DNA from: Bacteroidales bacterium
Lineage (GTDB): Bacteria > Bacteroidota > Bacteroidia > Bacteroidales > UBA12077
Assembly: GCA_030156305.1 (NCBI GenBank)
Contig: JASGMZ010000046.1
Location: forward strand, 1-14,908
DNA: 14,908 nt
Direction of reading: 5' to 3'
In this document: piece after piece, positions 8,885 to 14,808 of the stretch
How positions within the stretch are numbered: the first letter of the stretch is position 1
Layout: each line of letters begins with the position of its first letter
Translations under genes and position numbers: made by a program
Notes under the pieces: model-generated
Seen by the model: only the letters and a program-made list of their open reading frames with translations
Databases searched by the model: none
What the model was told of the DNA's origin: nothing

Positions 8885-10593
8885 TCTAAATTAAATTCCT
8901 GTTTAAGCTTTCCCAAATTTTCGTTTTTAGTTAACATGTGTTTAAACTTATCTTCTGAGGTATACAATTTATTCGAATCATCCTCTAATTCAGTAATAAT
9001 AAGTTTTAAATCTATGGCAGAATTCTGGAGTTCTTGTTTTAAATATGTTAGTAATTCGTTTCTTATTTCATTAATTTTCTGTTCCTGTAAATTATTATCG
9101 ATAACAAAACTTATGATATAATTTTCTTCTAGTTTTGGATCTTTAGAAGTAAGGGTGTTAAATATTCTGGGTTTATTTACAAGGTTATTAGAAAAAGCAT
9201 GCCATTTCGCGATTAATTCTTTTTCAGAAAAGTCATTAACCTGAGCAATTGGTTCAGCTACTAAATTGGAATCTGGGTTTTCATCTTTAGCTGCTTCATT
9301 GTTATTTTCCTGAACCTGAGATAGTTTCTCTTTAATCGAAAAAGATGAAATTTCCTTTGAATCAGAAACAGGTGGGTTAATATTCTTTTTAGTATTGTAG
9401 TCTTTGAGCTCTATTTCGGGTTTTTGCTTTTTTTTGGGATTTTGTTTTTGGGATATTGAAGAATCAGCCTCAGTCTGATTTAATTCAGACTTTTTTTTTT
9501 CGAGTGTTATATTACACAAATCAATAATGGCTAATTCAACATGTAATCGCTTATTTCTACTCATTCGATAGGAAACATCGCACTTATTAGATATTTCGAG
9601 TGCCTGGAATAAAAATAGTGGATCACAATTTTGGGTTTGTTGTTTGTAACGATCGCGAATATTAGCTCCCACTTCGAGTAATTGTATAGTTGCTTCATCG
9701 CGGCAAACCAGCAGATTTCGAAAATGCTCACTAAGTCCATTAATAAAATGATGAGCATCAAAACCTTTATCCAGGATTTCATTAAAAAGCAATAAAGCAT
9801 TTGAAATATCGTGTGTAATAAATGCATCGGTTAAGTTAAAATAATAATCATAATCGAGTACATTTAAATTCTCAATTACATTTTGATAGGTAATATTATT
9901 TCCGGAAAAGCTTACAACCTGATCAAAAATGGAAAGGGCATCACGCATAGCACCATCGGCTTTTTGCGCAATAACATTTAATGCATCAGTTTCATAGTCG
10001 ATTTTTTCATTTTTCGCAATATTTTCTATATACTGAACCGTATCATCCACTTTTATCCTATTAAAATCAAAAATCTGACATCGAGAAAGAATAGTTGGAA
10101 TAATTTTATGCTTTTCCGTTGTGGCAAGAATAAATACTGCATGTGCAGGTGGTTCTTCGAGTGTTTTTAAAAAAGCATTAAAAGCTTGCGCTGATAACAT
10201 ATGCACCTCATCGATAATATAAATGCTATATTTTCCTACCTGTGGTGGTATTCTTACCTGCTCAATTAATTGGCGTATATCTTCAACCGAGTTATTGGAA
10301 GCAGCATCCAATTCGTGAATATTATATGATCGGTTTTCGTTAAAAGCAATACACGATTCGCACTCATTACAAGGTTCAACTTTGTCGTCTAAGTTCTTAC
10401 AATTAATAGTTTTAGCAAAAATCCGAGCGCAAGTAGTTTTTCCAACTCCTCGTGGGCCACAAAAAAGATATGCCTGTGCCAGGTGATTATTCTTAATTGC
10501 ATTTTTTAATGTTGTTGTAATCGATGCTTGTCCAACAACCGACTGGAAAGTTGAGGGCCTGTATTTTCGAGCTGAAACAATAAAATTTTCCAT
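8875..10593 (-). CDS. dnaX: DNA polymerase III clamp-loader subunit tau/gamma
   Basis: DnaX is the ATPase subunit that drives loading of the sliding clamp; the long tau form also ties the loader to the polymerase. The 572-residue product has the AAA+ module with Walker A GPRGVGKT (46-53), zinc-ribbon cysteines C65, C75, C78 and C81, Walker B IIDEVH (126-131), sensor 1 LATTEKHK and the arginine-finger motif SRC (170-172). Domain III then runs to about residue 365. After it comes a polar, lysine-rich linker (about 366-470) and a tau-type C-terminal domain (about 480-572). At codons 365-368 (GAA AAA AAA AAG) there is an A10 run followed by an inverted repeat, listed separately. Slippage there would give a gamma-like protein of 369 residues ending at the domain III boundary. 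The gene is divergent from rpsF and lies upstream of ftnA. Confidence 0.97.
   Translation of the reverse strand: MENFIVSARKYRPSTFQSVVGQASITTTLKNAIKNNHLAQAYLFCGPRGVGKTTCARIFAKTINCKNLDDKVEPCNECESCIAFNENRSYNIHELDAASNNSVEDIRQLIEQVRIPPQVGKYSIYIIDEVHMLSAQAFNAFLKTLEEPPAHAVFILATTEKHKIIPTILSRCQIFDFNRIKVDDTVQYIENIAKNEKIDYETDALNVIAQKADGAMRDALSIFDQVVSFSGNNITYQNVIENLNVLDYDYYFNLTDAFITHDISNALLLFNEILDKGFDAHHFINGLSEHFRNLLVCRDEATIQLLEVGANIRDRYKQQTQNCDPLFLFQALEISNKCDVSYRMSRNKRLHVELAIIDLCNITLEKKKSELNQTEADSSISQKQNPKKKQKPEIELKDYNTKKNINPPVSDSKEISSFSIKEKLSQVQENNNEAAKDENPDSNLVAEPIAQVNDFSEKELIAKWHAFSNNLVNKPRIFNTLTSKDPKLEENYIISFVIDNNLQEQKINEIRNELLTYLKQELQNSAIDLKLIITELEDDSNKLYTSEDKFKHMLTKNENLGKLKQEFNLDLE
9472..9500 (-). 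promoter_or_regulatory. Putative dnaX recoding site: A10 slippery run plus hairpin
   Basis: In dnaX mRNA, ten consecutive A (complement of 9491-9500) sit in frame as GAA AAA AAA AAG, which contains the heptamer A AAA AAG used by E. coli dnaX. They overlap a perfect inverted repeat, AGTCTGA and TCAGACT (9472-9478 with 9485-9491), with a 6-nt loop. A -1 shift, or one extra A in the transcript, reads GTC TGA and stops after K368-V369. Loss of one A reads AGT CTG AAT TAA and also stops at once. The arrangement matches known gamma-producing signals: ribosomal frameshifting in E. coli and RNA polymerase slippage on an A9 run in Thermus. A run of ten A with a hairpin directly abutting it (no spacer) favours polymerase slippage. 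Confidence 0.7.
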
Positions 10594-10620
10594 AATTTAA
10601 TATTGTGTTGACATGAACTA

Positions 10621-10649
10621 CAAAGGTAAAATTTTTATAAAAAGTTCAA
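10621..10649 (-). promoter_or_regulatory. Candidate dnaX promoter
   Basis: On the minus strand, TTG (complement of 10647-10649), 18 nt, then TACCTTTG (complement of 10621-10628) matches the Bacteroidota consensus TAnnTTTG with acceptable spacing. The start site would be near 10615, about 22 nt before the dnaX ATG. Confidence 0.6.
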
Positions 10650-10716
10650 TTTTAAAAATACTTTTTTTAAGAATTTATTTTAAAACACTTTTATGCTCAT
10701 TTACTTACAATTTTTA

Positions 10717-10747
10717 TTTGCATGAAATAAAAAATATGTTAATTTTG
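10717..10747 (+). promoter_or_regulatory. Promoter of the rpsF-rpsR-rplI operon
   Basis: TTTG (10717-10720), 19 nt, then TAATTTTG (10740-10747) is a full match to the Bacteroidota consensus. The start near 10754 leaves a leader of about 31 nt made almost only of A and T. That is too short and unstructured to hold the bS6:bS18-binding leader RNA found in many other bacteria. Confidence 0.75.
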
Positions 10748-10784
10748 CAGCTCATTTAATTTAAACTAAAAAAAATAAAAAATT

Positions 10785-11132
10785 ATGATGAATCAGTACG
10801 AAACCGTTTTCATTACAACTCCCGTTTTGTCTGAAGCCCAGATGAAGGAGACGGTTCAAAAATTTATTAAAATTTTAAAAGATGATGGTGCCGAAATCGT
10901 GCACGAAGAAAATTGGGGCTTAAAAAAGTTAGCTTATCCCATTCAAAAAAAATCTACCGGTTTCTATTATTTAATTGAGTTTAAAGCCGAAGGTGAAACA
11001 ATACAGAAGCTTGAAACAGAATACCGAAGAGATGAGCGAATTATCCGTTTCTTAACATTTAAGATGGATAAATACGCAATTCAATACAGCGAAAAGAAAA
11101 GAAGTAAAAAAGAACAAAAATCGGAGGAATAA
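10785..11132 (+). CDS. rpsF: 30S ribosomal protein bS6
   Basis: bS6 binds bS18 on the platform of the small ribosomal subunit. The 115-residue protein has the family sequence NQYETVFITTPVLSE at the start, then HEENWGLKKLAYPIQKKSTG (about 41-60) and the RDERIIRFLTFKMDKYA strand, with a charged lysine-rich tail (KKRSKKEQKSEE). Two adjacent ATG codons (10785 and 10788) are possible starts. Relatives usually begin MNQYET, which favours 10788. No Shine-Dalgarno sequence is present; the leader is A-rich. It is the first gene of an operon with rpsR, from which it is separated by 3 nt. Confidence 0.97.
   Translation: MMNQYETVFITTPVLSEAQMKETVQKFIKILKDDGAEIVHEENWGLKKLAYPIQKKSTGFYYLIEFKAEGETIQKLETEYRRDERIIRFLTFKMDKYAIQYSEKKRSKKEQKSEE
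11123..11128 (+). promoter_or_regulatory. Strong Shine-Dalgarno sequence of rpsR
   Basis: GGAGGA lies 7-8 nt before the rpsR ATG, at optimal distance, and overlaps the last sense codons of rpsF. It can pair over six bases with the CCUCC region at the 3' end of 16S rRNA. The starts of rpsF, secA, dnaX, ftnA, ridA and the genes at 4043 and 4516 have nothing comparable, so this site stands out. Confidence 0.85.
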
Positions 11133-11135
11133 GCA

Positions 11136-11405
11136 ATGGCACAAAATCAATCAGAAATTAGATATTTAACTCCACCAACCGTAGAAATAAAAAAGAAAAA
11201 ATATTGCCGGTTTAAGAAAAATAAGATTAAGTATATCGATTACAAAGATCCTGAGTTTCTGAAAAAATTTGTTAACGAACAAGGCAAAATTTTACCGCGA
11301 AGAATCACAGGAACATCTTTAAAATATCAACGTAAAGTTGCTAAAGCAATAAAAAGAGCACGACATTTAGCCTTATTGCCTTACGTAACCGATATGCTTA
11401 AATAA
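11136..11405 (+). CDS. rpsR: 30S ribosomal protein bS18
   Basis: bS18 pairs with bS6 on the 30S platform. The 89-residue product has the conserved basic core: KKKKYCRFKKNKIKYIDYKD (about 18-37), then LPRRITGTSLKYQRKVAKAI and RARHLALLPYV. The single cysteine (C24) does not suggest a zinc-binding form. Its start is 3 nt after the rpsF stop codon and has a strong Shine-Dalgarno sequence, so both translational coupling and direct initiation are possible. In Bacteroidia, bS18 together with bS6 and bS21 forms the pocket that holds the 16S rRNA tail, which makes this start site notable (see findings). Confidence 0.97.
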   Translation: MAQNQSEIRYLTPPTVEIKKKKYCRFKKNKIKYIDYKDPEFLKKFVNEQGKILPRRITGTSLKYQRKVAKAIKRARHLALLPYVTDMLK

Positions 11406-11411
11406 TTAAAC

Positions 11412-11417
11412 GGAGGA
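11412..11417 (+). promoter_or_regulatory. Strong Shine-Dalgarno sequence of rplI
   Basis: GGAGGA ends 6 nt before the rplI ATG. It has the same six bases as the rpsR site and lies in the 18-nt gap between rpsR and rplI, so protein coding does not constrain it. Confidence 0.85.
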
Positions 11418-11423
11418 CAAAAA

Positions 11424-11870
11424 ATGGAAATTATTCTTAAAGAAGACGTAAATAAACTGGGCCACAAAGATGATATTGTAAACGTAAAAGACGGTTATGC
11501 AAGGAATTTTTTAATCCCCAATGGATTAGCCGTTATCGCAACTACTTCCGCAAAAAAAATGCACGAAGAAAATAAAAGACAAAGAGCACATAAGGAAGAA
11601 AAAATAAAAAATCAAGCGTTAGAGGTTGCTAAAAAACTTGAAAATAAAACGCTTACCGTTGGTGCTAAAACAAGCTCAACAGGTAAAATATTTGGTTCAG
11701 TTAATACCATTCAGATTGCAGAAAAATTGCAAGCTGATGGATTTGAAATTGACCGTAAAAATATAACTATTGCCGAAGACCAAATTAAAGAAGTTGGGAA
11801 ATATAAAGCAAACATCAAATTGCATAAAGATGTTACGGTAGAAATTGAAATTGAAGTAGTTTCTGAATAA
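11424..11870 (+). CDS. rplI: 50S ribosomal protein bL9
   Basis: bL9 is an elongated protein at the base of the L1 stalk that limits mRNA slippage and frameshifting. The 148 residues are the usual length: the N-terminal domain MEIILKEDVNKLGHKDDIVN with GYARNFLIPNGLA (about 28-40), the long connecting helix rich in lysine and glutamate (about 42-75), and the C-terminal domain from TVGAKTSSTGKIFGSV (about 77-92) to the end. It is the last gene of the rpsF operon, 18 nt after rpsR, and ends before a strong terminator. Nothing is missing or truncated. Confidence 0.97.
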   Translation: MEIILKEDVNKLGHKDDIVNVKDGYARNFLIPNGLAVIATTSAKKMHEENKRQRAHKEEKIKNQALEVAKKLENKTLTVGAKTSSTGKIFGSVNTIQIAEKLQADGFEIDRKNITIAEDQIKEVGKYKANIKLHKDVTVEIEIEVVSE

Positions 11871-11895
11871 ATTATACATCAATAGCAAAAAAAAG

Positions 11896-11926
11896 AAAAG
11901 CGGTTATCAAGGAGATAACCGCTTTT
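11896..11926. terminator. Bidirectional terminator between rplI and ridA
   Basis: GCGGTTATC (11900-11908) pairs perfectly with GATAACCGC (11914-11922) around AAGGA. Flanking A and T runs extend the stem and give a U tract on either strand. It ends the ribosomal operon and the convergent ridA transcript. Confidence 0.92.
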
Positions 11927-11945
11927 TACATTTTAAAATACAAAG

Positions 11946-12320
11946 CTATTTAACGGCAATAGTTTCAATCTCAACTAAAGCTCCCAAAGGTAATTGAACA
12001 ACTCCATAAGCAGCACGAGCAGGTGGTTCTTCCTTATAAAACGAGCCATATACTTCGTTCATGGCTTTAAAATTAGCCATATCGCTTAATAAACACGTAG
12101 ATTTAACTACATTTTTATACGAATAACCCGCTACTTCTAAAATAGCTCCAATATTTTTCATTACCTGTTCGGTTTGCGCTTTAATACCTTCGGGCATTTT
12201 ACCAGTTGTTGGATTTACAGGTACCTGTCCCGAAATGTATAACGTTCCGTTTATTTCAACTGCCTGACTATAAGGGCCAATGGCTTGTGGTGCTTTTTCA
12301 GTATAAATTATTTTTTTCAT
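11946..12320 (-). CDS. ridA: RidA family 2-iminobutanoate/2-iminopropanoate deaminase
   Basis: RidA hydrolyses reactive enamine/imine intermediates released by pyridoxal-phosphate enzymes such as threonine dehydratase, giving 2-ketoacids and ammonia in the cytosol. The 124-residue protein has the family marks GPYSQA (15-20), SGQVPVNPTTG (30-40), C76 in STCLL, R102 in ARAAYGV, which binds the substrate carboxylate, and E119 in VEIETIAV. With the arginine present it belongs to the active RidA group rather than the inactive YjgF-like groups. It is a single gene convergent with rplI. I found no convincing promoter motif just upstream and no Shine-Dalgarno sequence. Confidence 0.95.
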   Translation of the reverse strand: MKKIIYTEKAPQAIGPYSQAVEINGTLYISGQVPVNPTTGKMPEGIKAQTEQVMKNIGAILEVAGYSYKNVVKSTCLLSDMANFKAMNEVYGSFYKEEPPARAAYGVVQLPLGALVEIETIAVK

Positions 12321-12855
12321 AAGATTTAAGATTAATGTTGATTGGTAAAAATAACTTATTTTAGGCTGTCTAAAAATATTCTAGCATGAAAATTTTTGTG
12401 GTTGATAATTTCCTGATACGGTTTTTGTAAATTGAAAATTTATTGCAGCGTGACACGGCAACTTTTTTTACCTCGATAGTTTTTCGGGCTTGATACTGTC
12501 GCTGAATAAGAAACATTTTCTTTCAATGGATTGGTCTATCGGGTTTTGATTATTTGGTGCATCCTGACAGCAAATTGCATTCTGACCATCAAAACAGGCT
12601 GAATCAAAAAAGTTTGTAAAAATTAAAACCAGCCGCACTGTGTGGACACGAAAAGTTTTTCATAGCTGACACGGTTTTTGGGCTTTGGTGCTTTTAGCTA
12701 GCAAAATTATCGGTGTGGCATATTGAAAGTGTTTTTTCGGTATGACAGAGTTAGCGTTCTATGACAATAAATTGCGAAAATGCTCAAATTAAAAACGTGC
12801 TGTCGTTAGCTGAAACTTTTTTCGTGCGTCGTAAGCGCTGATTTGGCGCTACATC
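12321..12855. other. Long non-coding stretch before the cassette array
   Basis: I see no convincing gene in these 535 bases on either strand. The stretch looks less AT-biased than the cassette genes. It has several related short motifs: TGACACGG at 12451-12458 and 12667-12674 (with AACACGG at the edge of the next palindrome), and GTTAG words at 12750 and 12805 that resemble cassette junctions. Weak imperfect palindromes such as CAGCG...CGCTG (about 12446-12498) also occur. It may be decayed cassette DNA or gene-less cassettes, but nothing here is decisive. Confidence 0.4.
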
Positions 12856-12988
12856 TTTTAACACGGCATCAAAAAAAATGCGGGTTGCAGTAGTTTTATA
12901 AAACTTTTTTACTATTTTTAATTTTGTAACGGCGGACAGAAATGGAGTGCAAAAATCCCGCACTTTTCTTATGCCGGGGCCGTTAGGC
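12856..12988 (+). repeat. attC-like imperfect palindrome 1
   Basis: The left arm begins TTTTAAC and the right arm ends GTTAGGC, which fits the integron core consensus GTTRRRY. Paired blocks are CGGCAT (12864-12869) with ATGCCG (12971-12976), TGCGGG (12879-12884) with CCCGCA (12957-12962), and TTGCA (12885-12889) with TGCAA (12948-12952). Unequal spacers leave bulged bases, as in attC sites. The left core departs from RYYYAAC at its first base. The central loop holds TAATTTTG (12919-12926), a possible -7 promoter element pointing at the next gene, but no good -33 element. Confidence 0.6.
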
Positions 12989-13793
12989 TGCATAATTTCG
13001 CAGTGCTCAGAAAGACAAAGCTTCAATTAAAATTGAAATAGAATTATGAATGAAAAACTGAATGAATTATACGATAGAATCTATCAAGATGAATCGACCA
13101 AAGATTCCAAAAAATTTATACAAATCATTGAAGAAAATATCAGCATTATTGATAAGACAGATTATGCAAATCAAGAAGATTATCTGAAAGCAACTAGATT
13201 GTTATCTGACTATAGTTTATTTTTGGTTAATGCTGGGTATTTAAGAAAGGCAATCCCTTATTTGGATAAAGCAGTAAGTCAAATTGAAAATAATAATGCA
13301 ATTAATGAAAATAATATTTGGTCGGAGCCTCTATATGAAAGACTAATTTGGGAAAGGGGAATAACCAATTTTCATTTACGAGAAAGAAATAAAGCGAAAA
13401 AAGACTTTTATCAATTGACATCTCATTTTCCTGATAATGACAAATACAAAAATTGGTTTAAAGCATGTTCAGACAAATCTTACAATATTGTTGAATGGAC
13501 TTTTGCAGGAATTGCTTTGATAAGTATATTCATTTCATTCATTGTGAAACCTGAAAATGGAATTATTGATAGAATAGCATTTTATGGAATATTTTTTGGA
13601 TTATTTGGTGGTTTGTTGACTAAGTTTTTCAGAAATAGAAGACTGAAAATGTAGTAATTACGCAGCCTAACAGCTGTTCAAATTTAAGGCGGGGTTTTGT
13701 AGTTTAATATGGTTTCGTTACTTTTATGTTTCATTATCAACGGGTGATAATGAAACAGGGCGGCAAACCCGCCCAAAATTTAACAGCGAACCG
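12983..13793 (+). mobile_element. Integron-like gene cassette 1
   Basis: The unit starts at the GTT of GTTAGGC and ends at the G of the next GTTAG. It holds one plus-strand gene (13046-13654) and palindrome 2. Its first 16 bases (12982-12997) are complementary to 13656-13671 at 15 of 16 positions, so in a circular form the ends would fold into one continuous attC stem. This is the known geometry of integron cassettes. No integrase gene is in the window. Confidence 0.6.
13046..13654 (+). CDS. TPR-like protein with two C-terminal membrane segments, unknown function
   Basis: The 202-residue protein has a helical N-terminal part (about 1-145) with TPR-like helix pairs, for example YSLFLVNAGYLRKAIPYLDK (56-75) and LIWERGITNFHLRERNKAKK (100-119), which ends in the typical FPDNDKYKNW. 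Two hydrophobic segments follow (about 148-167 and 173-194), separated by a short loop with KPENG, and a basic tail (RNRRLK) closes it. There is no signal peptide. The layout suggests a cytosolic protein-binding domain anchored in the inner membrane. The gene fills a cassette-like unit, its stop codon is 10 nt before the palindrome core, and no Shine-Dalgarno sequence is seen. I do not recognise a named family. Its function cannot be read from the sequence. Confidence 0.8.
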   Translation: MNEKLNELYDRIYQDESTKDSKKFIQIIEENISIIDKTDYANQEDYLKATRLLSDYSLFLVNAGYLRKAIPYLDKAVSQIENNNAINENNIWSEPLYERLIWERGITNFHLRERNKAKKDFYQLTSHFPDNDKYKNWFKACSDKSYNIVEWTFAGIALISIFISFIVKPENGIIDRIAFYGIFFGLFGGLLTKFFRNRRLKM

Positions 13794-13799
13794 TTAGCG
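13665..13799 (+). repeat. attC-like imperfect palindrome 2
   Basis: It starts with GCCTAAC (13665-13671, fits RYYYAAC) and ends with GTTAGCG (13793-13799). GCTGTT (13673-13678) pairs with AACAGC (13782-13787), leaving a 5-nt spacer to the right core as in L and R boxes. The GC-rich block 13688-13694 can pair with 13768-13773. At the tip, TGTTTCATTATCA (13727-13739) pairs perfectly with TGATAATGAAACA (13745-13757). The length of 135 bases lies at the long end of known attC sites. It is not a typical terminator, since no U run follows the tip hairpin. Confidence 0.65.
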
Positions 13800-13814
13800 T
13801 TAATACTTTTAAAA

Positions 13815-14198
13815 ATGAAGAAGATAGATAAGTTTTTAACAATACTTTACTTGACAATATGTTCAATAGTTCTTATCGGTCTGATAATTTTCACAGAGAA
13901 TTACTTTGATAAAATTTTAGTCGGCATTATAATAATTTTTTGGAGTCTTGCATTGACAAGGTCATATTTTCTTGAAAATTATTTAAGACAGCTTGATACA
14001 AAAAGTAAACTGAATTTTTTCGAGCATTTGACAGGTGTTTTAAATAATTGGAATAAAATAGTTGGACTGGTTATTACTGTAAAACCTATTTTTGACAAAA
14101 ATGAGTTTAAGAACGAAAGACAATTAATCAATTTATTGACATTTGGAATATATTTTATTCTTATTGTAGTTGTTTTCATTATCGTAAAGTTTACTTAA
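13815..14198 (+). CDS. Small membrane protein, unknown function
   Basis: The 127-residue protein has three likely membrane helices (about 7-27, 33-50 and 105-125). A polar, partly amphipathic stretch between the second and third (about 51-104) includes FFEHLTGVLNNWNKIVG. The last helix runs to the C-terminus. I recognise no family. The ATG lies 22 nt after the start of the cassette, with an AT-only context and no Shine-Dalgarno sequence, so the gene must rely on an upstream promoter or on one I cannot see. It is followed after 34 nt by the secreted protein gene in the same cassette, which suggests that the two are expressed together. Confidence 0.72.
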   Translation: MKKIDKFLTILYLTICSIVLIGLIIFTENYFDKILVGIIIIFWSLALTRSYFLENYLRQLDTKSKLNFFEHLTGVLNNWNKIVGLVITVKPIFDKNEFKNERQLINLLTFGIYFILIVVVFIIVKFT

Positions 14199-14232
14199 TT
14201 AGTAATTGAATTATGCATATAAAAAAGAAAAT

Positions 14233-14799
14233 ATGAAGAATTTACTGTTATTAGTTTTTGCCTTAATTTCTATTTTAAACATTTATGCTCAAGATAATGT
14301 GAGTAATAAACTGTCAGAATCTGAAGAGAACGATATCGTAATTGACATTAGAAAGAAGTTTACAGAAATTGAAAACAATTGTAATACAAGTTATAAACGC
14401 ACTTCCAAAGACTTAAATGATTATTCAACCGAAGGTGGATACGTTAGTATATTTTCTGATAATGAACAAATTCGTAAGGCAAAAACTACTTTCTACGGAG
14501 AGACTGGTAAAGCCATAACTGAATACTACTTTTGGGATAATAAGGTGTTTTTCATATTTAGACAAAACTATCGATACAATAGTCCAATTTATATAACTGA
14601 AGATACCGAAGAAGGTTTTGAAGCATATGATGAAAATAAGACTAAAATTTATGAAGACAGGTATTATTTTCTCAATGAAACATTAGTTCGCTGGATAGAT
14701 GAGAATAACGAAAAAGTCGATAGACAGTCTTCTTCTTTTAACGAAAAGCAAAAAGCAATATTAGAAGATATTGAATTTATAAAAAGTAAGATTTTTTAA
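14233..14799 (+). CDS. Secreted or periplasmic protein of unknown function
   Basis: I chose the ATG at 14233 over an in-frame TTG at 14206, because from it the protein opens with a clean signal peptide (MKNLLLLVFALISILNIYAQ, cleavage probably after A19). The 188-residue precursor then has a helical stretch rich in E and N (about 25-50) and a beta-rich region with GYVSIFSDNEQIRKA, YYFWDNKVFFIFRQNYRYNSP and YYFLNETLVRWI. I have the impression that such proteins are common and uncharacterised in Bacteroidota, but I cannot name the family. The absence of cysteine at the signal end argues against a lipoprotein. The TAA stop lies inside the complementary arm of the cassette end. Confidence 0.75.
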   Translation: MKNLLLLVFALISILNIYAQDNVSNKLSESEENDIVIDIRKKFTEIENNCNTSYKRTSKDLNDYSTEGGYVSIFSDNEQIRKAKTTFYGETGKAITEYYFWDNKVFFIFRQNYRYNSPIYITEDTEEGFEAYDENKTKIYEDRYYFLNETLVRWIDENNEKVDRQSSSFNEKQKAILEDIEFIKSKIF

Positions 14800-14808
14800 A
14801 AGTACAAA

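Noticed and set aside
9561..9827. An 88-codon minus-strand frame within dnaX
   Set aside because: It lies in another frame of the same strand inside the conserved clamp-loader region; the dnaX frame explains the sequence.
12784..13026. An 80-codon minus-strand open frame across palindrome 1
   Set aside because: It runs through both arms and the loop of the palindrome, has no recognisable motif or start context, and its composition follows the inverted repeat rather than a protein.
13727..13757. Terminator for the gene at 13046
   Set aside because: The 13-bp hairpin is perfect but is followed by GGGCGG rather than a U run, and it forms the tip of a longer palindrome.
14206..14232. TTG start for the last complete gene
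   Set aside because: It would put nine polar residues before the signal peptide. The ATG at 14233 gives a normal signal peptide.
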